Assembly: GCF_029350945.1 (NCBI RefSeq) | Contig: NZ_JARKMS010000006.1 | Location: forward strand, 124,001-188,000 | Length of the DNA stretch: 64,000 nucleotides | From: Maribacter huludaoensis | Lineage (GTDB): Bacteria > Bacteroidota > Bacteroidia > Flavobacteriales > Flavobacteriaceae | Reading direction: 5' to 3' | Part shown: one piece after another, positions 45,696 to 55,082 of the stretch | Position numbering within the stretch: the stretch's first letter is position 1 | Layout: the number at the start of each line of letters is the position of its first letter | Translations under genes and position numbers: made by a program | The notes under the pieces: model-generated | Told to the model about the DNA's origin: nothing | Seen by the model: only the letters and a program-made list of their open reading frames with translations | Databases searched by the model: none

Positions 45696-46904
45696 ATGAA
45701 ATTCTTTGTTCAACAATTGATTGTAATTCTTGTTTTCTTGTCTACAGCTTCATTAGCTGCGCAAGAGAACCTGCAAACAGTAGGGGAACTGCCCAATGAG
45801 GTATTTGAAACATCTGGATTATTATATTTTAACGGTAATTTAATTACGCACAATGATTCCGGTAACGAAGCCGTACTTTTTGAATTGGATACATTAACAT
45901 TATCCGTTCAAAGAAGAGTTGTTGTCAATAATGTGACCAATGTTGATTGGGAATCATTATCGCAAGATGAAGATTTTATCTATATAGGTGATTTTGGTAA
46001 TAATGTGGGTTCAAGAACCAATTTAGCTGTTCATATAATCTCTAAACAAGATTATTTAAGTTCAAATACCGTATCTGCCACCACGATAAACTTTTCTTAC
46101 GAAGATCAACAAGATTTTGAAAACAATGGAAATAGTGATTGGGATGCAGAAGCATTTTTTATTATCGATGATAAGGTAGTTGTCTTAACAAAGCAATGGC
46201 AATCATTAGGATCGGTTGCTTATGAGTTTTCAAAATTTCCTGGAACGTATATAGCACGTAGAATAGGAGATATTAAAAATGTTGGTTTAGTGACCGATGC
46301 TACTTTCAATGCTGAAACCAATAGATTGGTAGTACTTGGGTATTCATCTATATTGAGCCCATTCATAGGTATTGTAGAAAATTTAGACTTTAATGATGTC
46401 TTTGAAGGATACAAACAACAAGATTTAGGTTTGAATTTTATTCAAGCGGAAGGGCTGACACAGAGCGAAACAGGCAATTATTTATTTTCTTCGGAGTATT
46501 ATACCAGGCAAACCCCTACTATTGAATCACCTTCACGATTATTTTCTTTTCAGATACCGGTCACAGGGCCAGAAGAACCGGTAAATCCTGAAAGTCCCGA
46601 AAATTCTGAAGAAGAAGAGAATACAGATGAACCGGATGATTCTTTATTACCTGAAAATATGGGTCAAGATGGTGAACTGATCATATATAGGGATAATTCT
46701 TCTAGCCAATATTATTACTCCATTGCCACGGATAAAACAGTTTATGGGCAAGCAATCTACGATTTGTCAGGTAAAGAGGTTTGGCAAAATACCGGCGAAA
46801 TTGATAAGAGTGGAATAATATCTCATCAATTAGAAACATCAATTTATTATTTGGCCATGTTTTTGGAAGATGGTGTAGTGGCCACTTCTTTTGCTGTTTA
46901 CTAG
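45696..46904 (+). CDS. Secreted protein with probable type IX secretion sorting domain
   Basis: 402 residues. A signal peptide (to SLAAQ) is followed by a beta-propeller-like region (about 25-290; LITHNDSGNEAVLFELDT, YIGDFGNN), a Pro/Glu-rich linker (EEPVNPESPENSEEEEN), then a C-terminal domain of about 75 residues with YGQAIYDLSGKEVW and ending SFAVY, as in T9SS sorting domains. It is likely exported across the outer membrane. Function of the propeller is unknown. Confidence 0.75.
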   Translation: MKFFVQQLIVILVFLSTASLAAQENLQTVGELPNEVFETSGLLYFNGNLITHNDSGNEAVLFELDTLTLSVQRRVVVNNVTNVDWESLSQDEDFIYIGDFGNNVGSRTNLAVHIISKQDYLSSNTVSATTINFSYEDQQDFENNGNSDWDAEAFFIIDDKVVVLTKQWQSLGSVAYEFSKFPGTYIARRIGDIKNVGLVTDATFNAETNRLVVLGYSSILSPFIGIVENLDFNDVFEGYKQQDLGLNFIQAEGLTQSETGNYLFSSEYYTRQTPTIESPSRLFSFQIPVTGPEEPVNPESPENSEEEENTDEPDDSLLPENMGQDGELIIYRDNSSSQYYYSIATDKTVYGQAIYDLSGKEVWQNTGEIDKSGIISHQLETSIYYLAMFLEDGVVATSFAVY

Positions 46905-46945
46905 CATTTAAGAAATTGTTAACAGTTCTAACTCTCCTTTATAAT

Positions 46946-46953
46946 TAGTTTTG
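46946..46953 (+). promoter_or_regulatory. -7 box of the DUF2911 gene
   Basis: TAGTTTTG fits TAnnTTTG, with start near 46960 and the ATG at 46980. No good -33 element. Confidence 0.4.
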
Positions 46954-46979
46954 CGTTATAACTAATTAGTAAAAAAATC

Positions 46980-47825
46980 ATGAACAAAGTAGTACTCTTT
47001 TTATTGGCAATTGTTGCTTCCTTAACTGTTGAGGCACAAATAAATACACCTGCTCCTAGTCCAGCGGCAAAAATTATGCAGACCGTAGGTTTGACAGAGG
47101 TAAGTATTGACTATTCTAGACCTTCTATGAGAGGTAGAAAGATTTTTGGCGACCTAGTGCCTTTTGATAAATTATGGAGAACAGGAGCTAATGGATATAC
47201 TTTGGTAACTTTTGACTCTGATGTAACCATAGGAGGAAAAGAGGTAAAAGCTGGTACATATTCTATATTCACTAAGCCAGGAGCTTCTAATTGGGAAGTA
47301 TTTGTGTATACTGATACCGTTGGCGGTGGTACACCTAGTAACTGGGAAGATAACAAGGTCGTTGCACAGTTAACTGTGCCGGTCTACAAAATGGAAATGC
47401 CGGTTGAAACTTTTACGATTACTATTGACGATGTAAAAAGTAATGGTGCAAATATTGGTATCATTTGGGAAAATACTTATGTAGCTATTCCTTTTACAGT
47501 TGATACGGACACTACTGTAATGAGCAGTATCGATAAAGCTTTGAACGGTCCATCGGCTGGTGATTATTACGCTGCTGCCGTGTACTATTCAAGTGAGGGT
47601 AAAGACATCAACAAAGCTAAAGAATGGATGAACAAAGCTATGTCCATGACAGAAAAGCCGGCATTTTGGCAGCTAAGACAACAGTCTTTGATTTTAGCAA
47701 AAGCGGGCGATAAAAAAGGTGCTATTGAAGTAGCTAAAAAATCATTGGCGGGTGCTACTGCGGCCGGTAACAATGATTATATAAAAATGAACAATGATTC
47801 TATAAAAGAATGGAGTTCAAAATAA
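46980..47825 (+). CDS. DUF2911 domain secreted protein
   Basis: 281 residues. Signal peptide (to VEAQ), then the DUF2911 fold: VSIDYSRPSMRGRKIFGDLV, WRTGANGYTLVTFDSDVTIG, KAGTYSIFTKPGASNWEVF. The last 80 residues are helical and TPR-like (AKEWMNKAMSMTEKPAFWQL). Unknown function, widely seen in Bacteroidota periplasm. It shares a bidirectional terminator with the convergent galK. Confidence 0.85.
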   Translation: MNKVVLFLLAIVASLTVEAQINTPAPSPAAKIMQTVGLTEVSIDYSRPSMRGRKIFGDLVPFDKLWRTGANGYTLVTFDSDVTIGGKEVKAGTYSIFTKPGASNWEVFVYTDTVGGGTPSNWEDNKVVAQLTVPVYKMEMPVETFTITIDDVKSNGANIGIIWENTYVAIPFTVDTDTTVMSSIDKALNGPSAGDYYAAAVYYSSEGKDINKAKEWMNKAMSMTEKPAFWQLRQQSLILAKAGDKKGAIEVAKKSLAGATAAGNNDYIKMNNDSIKEWSSK

Positions 47826-47843
47826 ATTACAATTTGTAAAATT

Positions 47844-47874
47844 AAAAAGTCCGTGTTGAAGAACACGGACTTTT
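47844..47874. terminator. Bidirectional terminator
   Basis: Stem AAAAGTCCGTGTT with AACACGGACTTTT around a GAAG loop, T-runs on both strands, between convergent DUF2911 and galK genes. Confidence 0.88.
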
Positions 47875-47899
47875 TTTTATACTATAATCTTTACATTTT

Positions 47900-49057
47900 T
47901 TATTCAAAGACCTTTACACCGTCATCAATTGCTAAATGGTAATATTCCGCATCAATATCCGTTTGATCCTTATACTGTTCTAGCATAGATTTTATATTAA
48001 AATCTAAATTTTCTGTTTTCATGAGGTTAATGGTGCAACCACCAAATCCGCCTCCCATCATTCTGGAACCTACGACCCCTTCTAGGTTTTCACCAATTTT
48101 TACCAAGGCATCCAGTTCAGCGGTAGTAATCTCATATTGTTTAGACATTGCCCAATGCCCTTCTTTTAGTACATCTCCAACAGCATAAGCATTACCTTCT
48201 GTTAGTACGTTCATCATTTTGCGAACCCTGTTATTTTCTTCAATTACATATTTGGCTCGTTGCGCATCTATGCTGCTAACGTCATTTTTAACGGTAACTA
48301 AATCTTGTAAGGTTACATCTCTTAAAGATGTTATTTCCGGTCTGTTCTTTTGAACTTCCTTTACAATGTTTTCGCAAGAAACGCGCCTTTTGTTATATTC
48401 AGAATCAACGGCCAAATTATGCTTGATATTAGAATTCACCAGTACCCAACTGTAGCCATCTAAATTAATAGGAATATAACTATGGCTTAAATCTTTACAA
48501 TCTAAGAAGAAGGCATTTCCTTTTTTGCCGAAGAGCACGGCATATTGATCCATCAAACCGCAGTTAAGGCCAATTTTATGTTCTGCCTCTTGTGCTATTA
48601 AAGCAATATCCTCTCTTGAAATCTCTTTGTCCGATACTTTGGTAATTGCGTAAATAAATCCGCAACAGAGTGCAGCAGAGGAGGAGAGGCCGGATCCAAT
48701 AGGTATATCTCCACCAAAAACACAATCCATTCCTTTTAACGGGTATTTTTTTGCAATAAGTATTTCTATAATTGCTTTAAAATAGTTTCCCCAAAAAGAT
48801 GTGAACTTTTCATGTTCGCCACTTAATTGAAAAACTATTTTTTCTGGTTGGGTTAAAAAAGTTTCAATTTGAATATTATTATTGTCATTGCCCGATACAG
48901 CAAAGTAAATCCCTTTTTCAATAGATGCCGGTAATACCAACCCTTCGTTGTAATCTGTATGTTCACCAATTAAATTAATACGTCCGGGAGCTTTTATAAG
49001 TATGGGCTGGCTGTTGTAATTTTCCGTAAAATAGGATTTAATTTCTTTATGTATCAT
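47900..49057 (-). CDS. galK: Galactokinase
   Basis: 385 residues. GHMP kinase features in order: APGRINLIGEHTDYNEG near the N-terminus, GGDIPIGSGLSSSAALCCG (ATP-binding), NCGLMDQYAVLFGK with the catalytic Asp, and GSRMMGGGFGGCTINL near the C-terminus. It phosphorylates galactose to galactose-1-phosphate in the Leloir pathway. It lies 19 bp downstream of the sodium:solute symporter, suggesting that transporter brings in galactose or a related sugar. Confidence 0.95.
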   Translation of the reverse strand: MIHKEIKSYFTENYNSQPILIKAPGRINLIGEHTDYNEGLVLPASIEKGIYFAVSGNDNNNIQIETFLTQPEKIVFQLSGEHEKFTSFWGNYFKAIIEILIAKKYPLKGMDCVFGGDIPIGSGLSSSAALCCGFIYAITKVSDKEISREDIALIAQEAEHKIGLNCGLMDQYAVLFGKKGNAFFLDCKDLSHSYIPINLDGYSWVLVNSNIKHNLAVDSEYNKRRVSCENIVKEVQKNRPEITSLRDVTLQDLVTVKNDVSSIDAQRAKYVIEENNRVRKMMNVLTEGNAYAVGDVLKEGHWAMSKQYEITTAELDALVKIGENLEGVVGSRMMGGGFGGCTINLMKTENLDFNIKSMLEQYKDQTDIDAEYYHLAIDDGVKVFE

Positions 49058-49076
49058 TAATGGTTGTGAGTTATTC

Positions 49077-50813
49077 TTAGTTGGTTGTCAATGGTTTTTT
49101 TAACATACGGTCAAAAGCTTCAAATATAAATGATATGATAATGACCAAGGCTGCACCAAAAAAGTTAAGCCATAGGTACCCTAACTTCTCTTGACCAGAA
49201 GGGTAGATGTGAATTAAGTAATAATAAATAATACAAATGATTACCTGCGTAACCACAGCTGCGAAAAAAACAGCATTTCCCTTTATGAACTTAAAGAAAA
49301 AAGCAATTAGGAATATACCCAGTACATTGCCGTAGAAGATACTGCCTATAATATTTACTAACTGTATTAGATTATCAAATAGATTGGCCACACAAGCAAT
49401 TAGTATGGCAATAATTCCCCAGATCAACGTAAATACCTTGGACGCCTTAACATAATGTTCTTCGGACAGGTTTTCTGTTTTTCTATTTCTTTTATATAAA
49501 TCCAATGCTGTTATGGTGCCCAGTGCATTAAGCTCAGATGCGGTCGATGACATTGCTGCAGATAATATTACCGCCAACAATAACCCGACAAGCCCTGTGG
49601 GTAAGTTGTGAAGTATAAAATGTATGAAAACGTAATCTTTGTCATTGGTCTCAACAGTATCGTTAGCCTGTTTGATCAAAGATTTAGCGGCAATACGGTT
49701 GGTACTGTCTTTTTTATTTATTCGTATAATCTGTTTTTTTGCTTCTTCTACAGCTGTAAATTCTTTTATCTCCAAGGCCGCCGAGAATTTATTTTGAGCA
49801 ATTCTTTTCTCCGCTTCCAGTGCAATTTGTCCTTCTTGTAACAATTTGTAGTCATCTGCGTAATTAGACTCCATTACGGCTTGTGTAGCAGAGGGGTTAA
49901 AATTTAGTGGTGACGGATTGTACTGATAAAACACGAACACCATAACACCTACCAAGAGTATAAAAAATTGCATGGGTATTTTAAGTACTGCGTTGAAAAT
50001 AAGCCCCAATTGACTTTCTCTTATAGATTTACCTGATAGATAGCGTTGTACCTGACTCTGATCAGTACCAAAATATGCCAAGAACAAGAATAGGCCACCA
50101 GTAATTCCGCTCCAAAAGGTATATCGGCTAGAGGTGTCCAGGTCAAAGTTCAATATTTCTAGCTTGTTACTGGCGCCTGCAATTTTCATTGCTTTACTAA
50201 AGGTAATGTCCGAAGGTAGATAGCCTAGTATAAAAAAGAATGTAATGAACATACCGGTCATAATAATGAACATCTGCTGTTTTTGGGTTACGCTAACAGC
50301 CTTTGTACCACCTGAAACAGTATATATAATCACCAAGGTGCCAATTATTATGTTTAAGGTTCGTAAATCCCAACCCAGCACAGCGGATAGTATAATGGAG
50401 GGTGCAAAAATTGTGATACCCGCAGCCAATCCTCTTTGTATCAGAAATAAAATAGCGGCTAATGAACGAGTTTTAAGGTCAAACCTGCCTTCTAAAAATT
50501 CATAGGCGGTATATACCTTCATTTTATGGTATAACGGAATAAACACCATACAAATGATAATCATGGCCAATGGAAGTCCAAAGTAGAACTGTACAAAACC
50601 CATACCGTCATGAAATGCCTGGCCTGGAGTGGATAAAAAGGTAATTGCACTGGCCTGCGTAGCCATAACTGATAAGCCGATCGTCCACCATTTAGAATCA
50701 TTACCGCCACGAACGTAATCATCTACGTTTTTACTTCCTTTGGTTTTCCAAACTCCATAGGCTACTATAAAGAGAAGTGTACCGGCAAGAATAATCCAAT
50801 CTAATCCTTCCAT
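49077..50813 (-). CDS. Sodium:solute symporter with an inserted hydrophilic segment
   Basis: 578 residues, inner membrane, SGLT-like fold of about thirteen helices. LSVMATQASAITFLSTPGQA and the GTDQSQVQRYLSGKS stretch match the SSS family. Residues about 301-395 form a polar, largely helical, charge-rich insertion (ALEAEKRIAQNKFSAALEIK), longer than in usual members. It is probably a sugar symporter because galK follows. A 37-residue membrane peptide gene ends one base before its ATG. Confidence 0.9.
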   Translation of the reverse strand: MEGLDWIILAGTLLFIVAYGVWKTKGSKNVDDYVRGGNDSKWWTIGLSVMATQASAITFLSTPGQAFHDGMGFVQFYFGLPLAMIIICMVFIPLYHKMKVYTAYEFLEGRFDLKTRSLAAILFLIQRGLAAGITIFAPSIILSAVLGWDLRTLNIIIGTLVIIYTVSGGTKAVSVTQKQQMFIIMTGMFITFFFILGYLPSDITFSKAMKIAGASNKLEILNFDLDTSSRYTFWSGITGGLFLFLAYFGTDQSQVQRYLSGKSIRESQLGLIFNAVLKIPMQFFILLVGVMVFVFYQYNPSPLNFNPSATQAVMESNYADDYKLLQEGQIALEAEKRIAQNKFSAALEIKEFTAVEEAKKQIIRINKKDSTNRIAAKSLIKQANDTVETNDKDYVFIHFILHNLPTGLVGLLLAVILSAAMSSTASELNALGTITALDLYKRNRKTENLSEEHYVKASKVFTLIWGIIAILIACVANLFDNLIQLVNIIGSIFYGNVLGIFLIAFFFKFIKGNAVFFAAVVTQVIICIIYYYLIHIYPSGQEKLGYLWLNFFGAALVIIISFIFEAFDRMLKKPLTTN

Positions 50814-50814
50814 G

Positions 50815-50928
50815 TTAATTAAATGAAGTCATTACGTAATAGAAGACTAGAACATATATAAGATTAAGCAATAAAACTATGCTATACTCTTTTTTCCAAG
50901 TTCTATTTTCATCCCGATTTTTACTCAT
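50815..50928 (-). CDS. 37-residue single-pass membrane peptide, coupled to the symporter
   Basis: The frame opens MSKNRDENRTWKKEYS, followed by the hydrophobic helix IVLLLNLIYVLVFYYVM, and ends SFN. The basic N-terminus suggests it faces the cytoplasm. Its ATG overlaps the TGA of the PIG-L gene by 4 bp (ATGA), and its TAA lies 1 bp before the symporter ATG, so all three are translated in a chain. Too short for family recognition; an accessory peptide of the transporter is a fair inference. Confidence 0.6.
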   Translation of the reverse strand: MSKNRDENRTWKKEYSIVLLLNLIYVLVFYYVMTSFN

Positions 50929-53456
50929 CCTTTAATTTTGGCTTTCGTTTCAACTTTATCTTTTCCAACGGATAACATATTGGAGAATAGCTTATATGCT
51001 CCTGGAACACCTGCTGGCAATTCCCTAAAAAAGCTGAGTCCGGTATAAATATAGTTTCCCTTTCCATACGGGGCAATTAAAAGACTACCTTTTGTGGATT
51101 CTTCTCCTTCATCGTGCATTTCTAAAATAGGGGTGAATTCTTCGCTCCATTTATTGGGGAAATACAAACCGCGTTCTTGAACCCAGCCGTTAAAATCACT
51201 CTCCTTAATTTCATTTGGAAATTGTACAAGTGAATTATCTCTTGAAATAATTTTTACATCAGAGTTTTCATCGGTAACACGGTCCCTGGATATTTCTAAC
51301 TCATATGGCGCTATATTTTCAAATTGAGCGCCCCATCTACTTGCCGTGTTATATTGTACGACTACGTTACCACCGTTTTTTATATAATCTAGGATAAATT
51401 TTTGCTTAAATTTAAGTTCCTCAACTACGTTATAGGCGCGTATACCTAAAACGATTGCATCGTACTTTTGTAAAGATTCTTTAGTAATTGTTGCAGGGTC
51501 TATTAATTGAACGTTATAACCTATTTGCTCTAAACTGGTAGGTACGGCATCCCCTGCACCCATAATGTAGCCAATATTTTCTCCTGCTTTTTCTATATTT
51601 AATCGTACTACCTTAGCTTCTGCAGGTAACAATACGGTTTGTGTTGGCACGTGATCGTACGCTATCGTTATAAGTTCTTTGCTTATCTCTTTCCCGTTCA
51701 ATTTAATGATAGGGGAGATGTAACTTTCATTTTCTGTAGCAGGCGGACTTAGAATAAAGCTAACCGTTTGTTCGTCACCTTTTTTAGCAATAGAGAACGT
51801 TTGCGATTTTTGGTCTACTTGCCAACCTGTACCATATTTTAATTCTACGGTTCCTGAAACATTGTCCTTGTGAGCTTTAATGGTAACTGGTATTCTCTTT
51901 TGAGATGCATTTGCAAAAATCAAGACTTTGTCTGCAAAACTTGCCGTTGCTTCTGGGATGACTTCAAACGGCTGATAAATCTCACCTTTATCGGGTTTTG
52001 CATACTTATATACAACAGGTTTTGAAACAGGAAATGCTACTCCGTTTATATTCAAATTAAATATTGCGTTGAACGCCCTGGGGGTTTCTGGTTTCCCTAT
52101 TAAATTAGTATTCTCTACGGTATAGGTGCCCAATGTTCCTTTTTCCATTAACCAATAAGGACTTGTAAAATTTGTGGAGTCCGGGACGAAAAAATCAATT
52201 TCTTTAGAGAACATTTCATTATTGTTCAAAGCTATACTTTCAATGTTGGTGCTCTGCTTGTTTATTAGAACGGATTTTAGCTCAACGTTAATGTTACTTC
52301 TATTAAGTGCCTGTATTTCTATGGTAACTTCCTCTCCAGGATTGGTGTAGCCCGTTTTGGTGTAAGCCTCTAAGTGAAATCCTGATATCGCTGAAATAAT
52401 ATCTGTTAATTCGGCAATTTTCAATTCCTTCCAATGATCGTTTGAAACATTCTGCAGTAATTGATAGGCTTTAAGTAAATTGGGCAAGTGTACCGTTGGG
52501 TCCTTAAAATTGAAGTTATCTTCTATAGCATATAGGATATCCCCAATTTCTTTACCGCCTTCAATTCTAGACCATGTTGTATCAATACCATCAAAAAGAT
52601 TGGTTTTGTCTTTTGGCAAATCGCCCTTTAATAATTCTATATATTCATCTTCAGAGCCTCTTGAGCTTAACCTTCCAAATCCTTGGCACAAATGTTGGCT
52701 GCTGGCCAATGAGGAAATTTCATTGTTAGACTTACCTAGAATAGGATAGTAGGTGCCTACATCCATATGAAGCAGATTCGTTTTGTCCGCCGCTTTAAAT
52801 TTTTCTTGGCTACCATAAAACCACCAAGAAGTATTAAAGAATAATCTTTTTGGTTGCCAGGTACTTGTTGAAGATAATTGCTGGGCATATGCATTTGGAT
52901 CATTGGCAAGATCAAAGGCTTCATAACTTAGCATGGCAGACGAAGTATGATGCCCATGTGTGGTACCAGGGGTTCTGTGGTCAAATCTATTAATGATGAC
53001 ATCTGGTTTAAACTTGCGTATGGTCCTTACGACATCACCAAGAATGGCTTCCTTGTCCCAAATTTTAAGAGTTTCAATAGGCTGTTTGGAATAGCCGAAG
53101 TCATTTGCACGACTAAAAAACTGCTCGCCACCATCAACTCTTCTTGCCGCCAATAATTCTTGGGTTCTTAATACTCCTAAAAGTTCACGTAATTCAGGTC
53201 CAATTAAATTTTGGCCCCCATCGCCTCTGGTTAAAGAAAGGTAAGCGGTTCTAGCCTTTACATTATTAGCTAAATATGCAATTAATCGAGTGTTTTCATC
53301 ATCTGGGTGTGCTGCAATGTAAAGTGCCGTGCCCAAGAAATTTAATTTTTCAATAGAATGGTAAATGTCAGTTGTAGAACTATTTTTATTGCTTTGGGCT
53401 TGGAGGGTATTAAGTATAAAAAAACTACAGGTTAAAAAACCTAATATATATCGCAT
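50925..53456 (-). CDS. PIG-L family deacetylase, large secreted two-part protein
   Basis: 843 residues. Signal peptide (to TLQAQ), then a PIG-L/LmbE domain (about 30-290) with AHPDDENTRL (His50, Asp52, Asp53 for zinc) and HGHHT. A long middle with beta-sandwich character (about 330-620) follows, then a C-terminal domain about residues 640-830 (YDAIVLGIRAYNV, GGNVVVQYNTAS) that resembles glutamine-amidotransferase/ThuA-like folds. It likely removes acetyl groups from an amino sugar outside the cell. First gene of the symporter-galK operon. Confidence 0.88.
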   Translation of the reverse strand: MRYILGFLTCSFFILNTLQAQSNKNSSTTDIYHSIEKLNFLGTALYIAAHPDDENTRLIAYLANNVKARTAYLSLTRGDGGQNLIGPELRELLGVLRTQELLAARRVDGGEQFFSRANDFGYSKQPIETLKIWDKEAILGDVVRTIRKFKPDVIINRFDHRTPGTTHGHHTSSAMLSYEAFDLANDPNAYAQQLSSTSTWQPKRLFFNTSWWFYGSQEKFKAADKTNLLHMDVGTYYPILGKSNNEISSLASSQHLCQGFGRLSSRGSEDEYIELLKGDLPKDKTNLFDGIDTTWSRIEGGKEIGDILYAIEDNFNFKDPTVHLPNLLKAYQLLQNVSNDHWKELKIAELTDIISAISGFHLEAYTKTGYTNPGEEVTIEIQALNRSNINVELKSVLINKQSTNIESIALNNNEMFSKEIDFFVPDSTNFTSPYWLMEKGTLGTYTVENTNLIGKPETPRAFNAIFNLNINGVAFPVSKPVVYKYAKPDKGEIYQPFEVIPEATASFADKVLIFANASQKRIPVTIKAHKDNVSGTVELKYGTGWQVDQKSQTFSIAKKGDEQTVSFILSPPATENESYISPIIKLNGKEISKELITIAYDHVPTQTVLLPAEAKVVRLNIEKAGENIGYIMGAGDAVPTSLEQIGYNVQLIDPATITKESLQKYDAIVLGIRAYNVVEELKFKQKFILDYIKNGGNVVVQYNTASRWGAQFENIAPYELEISRDRVTDENSDVKIISRDNSLVQFPNEIKESDFNGWVQERGLYFPNKWSEEFTPILEMHDEGEESTKGSLLIAPYGKGNYIYTGLSFFRELPAGVPGAYKLFSNMLSVGKDKVETKAKIKG

Positions 53457-53482
53457 TTCAAGTTGGTTTTTGGTAGTAGTTT

Positions 53483-53511
53483 CAAATATAACAAGATTAC
53501 CAGCTATGCAA
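53483..53511 (-). promoter_or_regulatory. Promoter of the PIG-L/symporter/galK operon
   Basis: On the minus strand TTG (53509-53511), 18-bp spacer, TATATTTG (53483-53490), an exact fit to the Bacteroidota promoter. Start near 53476, about 20 bases before the ATG. Confidence 0.65.
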
Positions 53512-53539
53512 ACTTGTTTTTACAACTTCTTTAACAAAA

Positions 53540-54118
53540 TCATATGATCTGCTCTTCCTCTTCTTCCATATTCAAAAATTCTCCCTGTTGATAGGTAGAA
53601 ATTAGAATTACACCTTTTTGAAGTACAAGGTTATTGGGGTATGTTAAAATTTCACCATTGCTTCTTCTTAGGTGTAAGTGAAATGCTCTAATGTCCTCTA
53701 TAACAAATTGATCTAAATCTGTATTGTTAGGGTCAAGTAATTCTTTATCTAAAATACGAATGGTGTTACCTATTTTAAATGGAAATGAAAAGAATAAAAT
53801 AACACCTGCGGTTATATTGCTTAAAATTGACCATTGCGCAAAAAGTGCCACACCAATTACAGCAAATACAGAAGACAACATAACACCCAGGTCTTGATAA
53901 TTTACACTCCAGACCAATGTTAATGCTACTATTGCTATAATGGTTAGTGCAATGTTTATGAACTTAATGATCAAATTGGTTCGAACAGGGTTAAAATCAC
54001 TGATTTTACTGACTTTTTTAACCGCGGTCGTAAACAGGAATTTTAAGACTAAGATAACCAATAGGATAATGAGACTATATATCAGCTCATTGTAATGTTC
54101 ATTAATAAACTCTTTCAT
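53540..54118 (-). CDS. Small MscS-family mechanosensitive channel
   Basis: 192 residues: one N-terminal helix, then two further helices and the MscS core (ITAGVILFFSFPFKIGNTIRI) followed by a beta domain (LTYPNNLVLQKGVILIS). It is shorter than E. coli MscS (286) with a truncated C-terminal cage, a common Bacteroidota form. It lies 3 bp downstream of the lipoprotein gene, last of the leftward run. Confidence 0.8.
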   Translation of the reverse strand: MKEFINEHYNELIYSLIILLVILVLKFLFTTAVKKVSKISDFNPVRTNLIIKFINIALTIIAIVALTLVWSVNYQDLGVMLSSVFAVIGVALFAQWSILSNITAGVILFFSFPFKIGNTIRILDKELLDPNNTDLDQFVIEDIRAFHLHLRRSNGEILTYPNNLVLQKGVILISTYQQGEFLNMEEEEEQII

Positions 54119-54121
54119 ATG

Positions 54122-55069
54122 CTATAACCCTAAACTATCCCGCAAAGATAAATCCTTATTCGATTTCTGCTGCCAATAGGGTGTTGTAATCCTGTTAATT
54201 CTTGTTGCTTTTGAAGTTAATTTCTTTTTGTTATTTCCAAATCCGTCATAAAAAGTATCCGTCCAGCTTTCTATTAAGTACGGAAACTCGTTTTGAAAAT
54301 TGATTTTTAAAGTACGTTCTAATTTTGGATAAGTGATTTCATAGGTGCTTATGCCGTTAACCGTTGATAATGAGGTAATTGCTTTGTACGCCCTAAATTC
54401 TTTATGGGTAAGTCGTATAAATTCTAAAGAGGGTATTATTGAAATTTCCCCAATTGGTAGATCAGAAGGGTTGATCCTGACTTTGTTCCATATCTCGTTT
54501 TCAAGTGTCGCTTTATCTAAATGATACTGTTGGTCACCTTCAGATTCAAAATAAGAATGACTCATAATTTCAAAATCATCTTTATTGTTCAACTGTGCGT
54601 AAACATGACCACACCATTCTTGAGATGAAAAAGATAATTTAAGAGCATGTTGATTATCATGTACTGGATAAAAACTGCTTGTCATTATAGAGTAGGGGTA
54701 AATGCCTGTGATATAGTTTTTAGTAGAATTAAGTTTTAAAACAGGAATATTACTTTTGTTGTTATTATCAGCTTTTACCTGTGCATCTGGCAAAAAAGGT
54801 TCGGTAACATATATCATCACAGCTGTACCTTCTCTCATTTCACCATATCTAGCTTGTTCTAGTTTATATGAGGTGATTTCTGCGGTACCATTATACCAAT
54901 AGTCTTTAAATTCTTGGGAAAGCTGTTTTTTTGGGGTTATTGCCGCAGTGCCCATGTTGGCCATTGCCAAAACGTTACTATTGGCATCGGGTTTATCCTT
55001 GCAGCTGGTTACTAATAGAACTAGTGATAAAATGCTGTAAAATGCCGTATTTAATCTTAATAGTTTCAT
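54122..55069 (-). CDS. Lipoprotein of unknown function, Bacteroidota-conserved
   Basis: 315 residues: signal peptide and lipobox LVTSC (Cys about 23). The mature part is beta-rich with WCGHVYAQLNNKDDFEIMSH and EFPYLIESWTDTFYDGFGNN. The family is sometimes labelled septum formation inhibitor Maf in databases, most likely because the real Maf gene lies next door; nothing in this sequence resembles Maf. Function unknown. It follows the maf gene by 13 bp. Confidence 0.65.
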   Translation of the reverse strand: MKLLRLNTAFYSILSLVLLVTSCKDKPDANSNVLAMANMGTAAITPKKQLSQEFKDYWYNGTAEITSYKLEQARYGEMREGTAVMIYVTEPFLPDAQVKADNNNKSNIPVLKLNSTKNYITGIYPYSIMTSSFYPVHDNQHALKLSFSSQEWCGHVYAQLNNKDDFEIMSHSYFESEGDQQYHLDKATLENEIWNKVRINPSDLPIGEISIIPSLEFIRLTHKEFRAYKAITSLSTVNGISTYEITYPKLERTLKINFQNEFPYLIESWTDTFYDGFGNNKKKLTSKATRINRITTPYWQQKSNKDLSLRDSLGL

Positions 55070-55082
55070 ACATCAATGGGTT

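Noticed and set aside
54122-55069. Second Maf (septum formation inhibitor) gene
   Set aside because: The real Maf is at 55083-55679; this lipoprotein has none of the Maf motifs.
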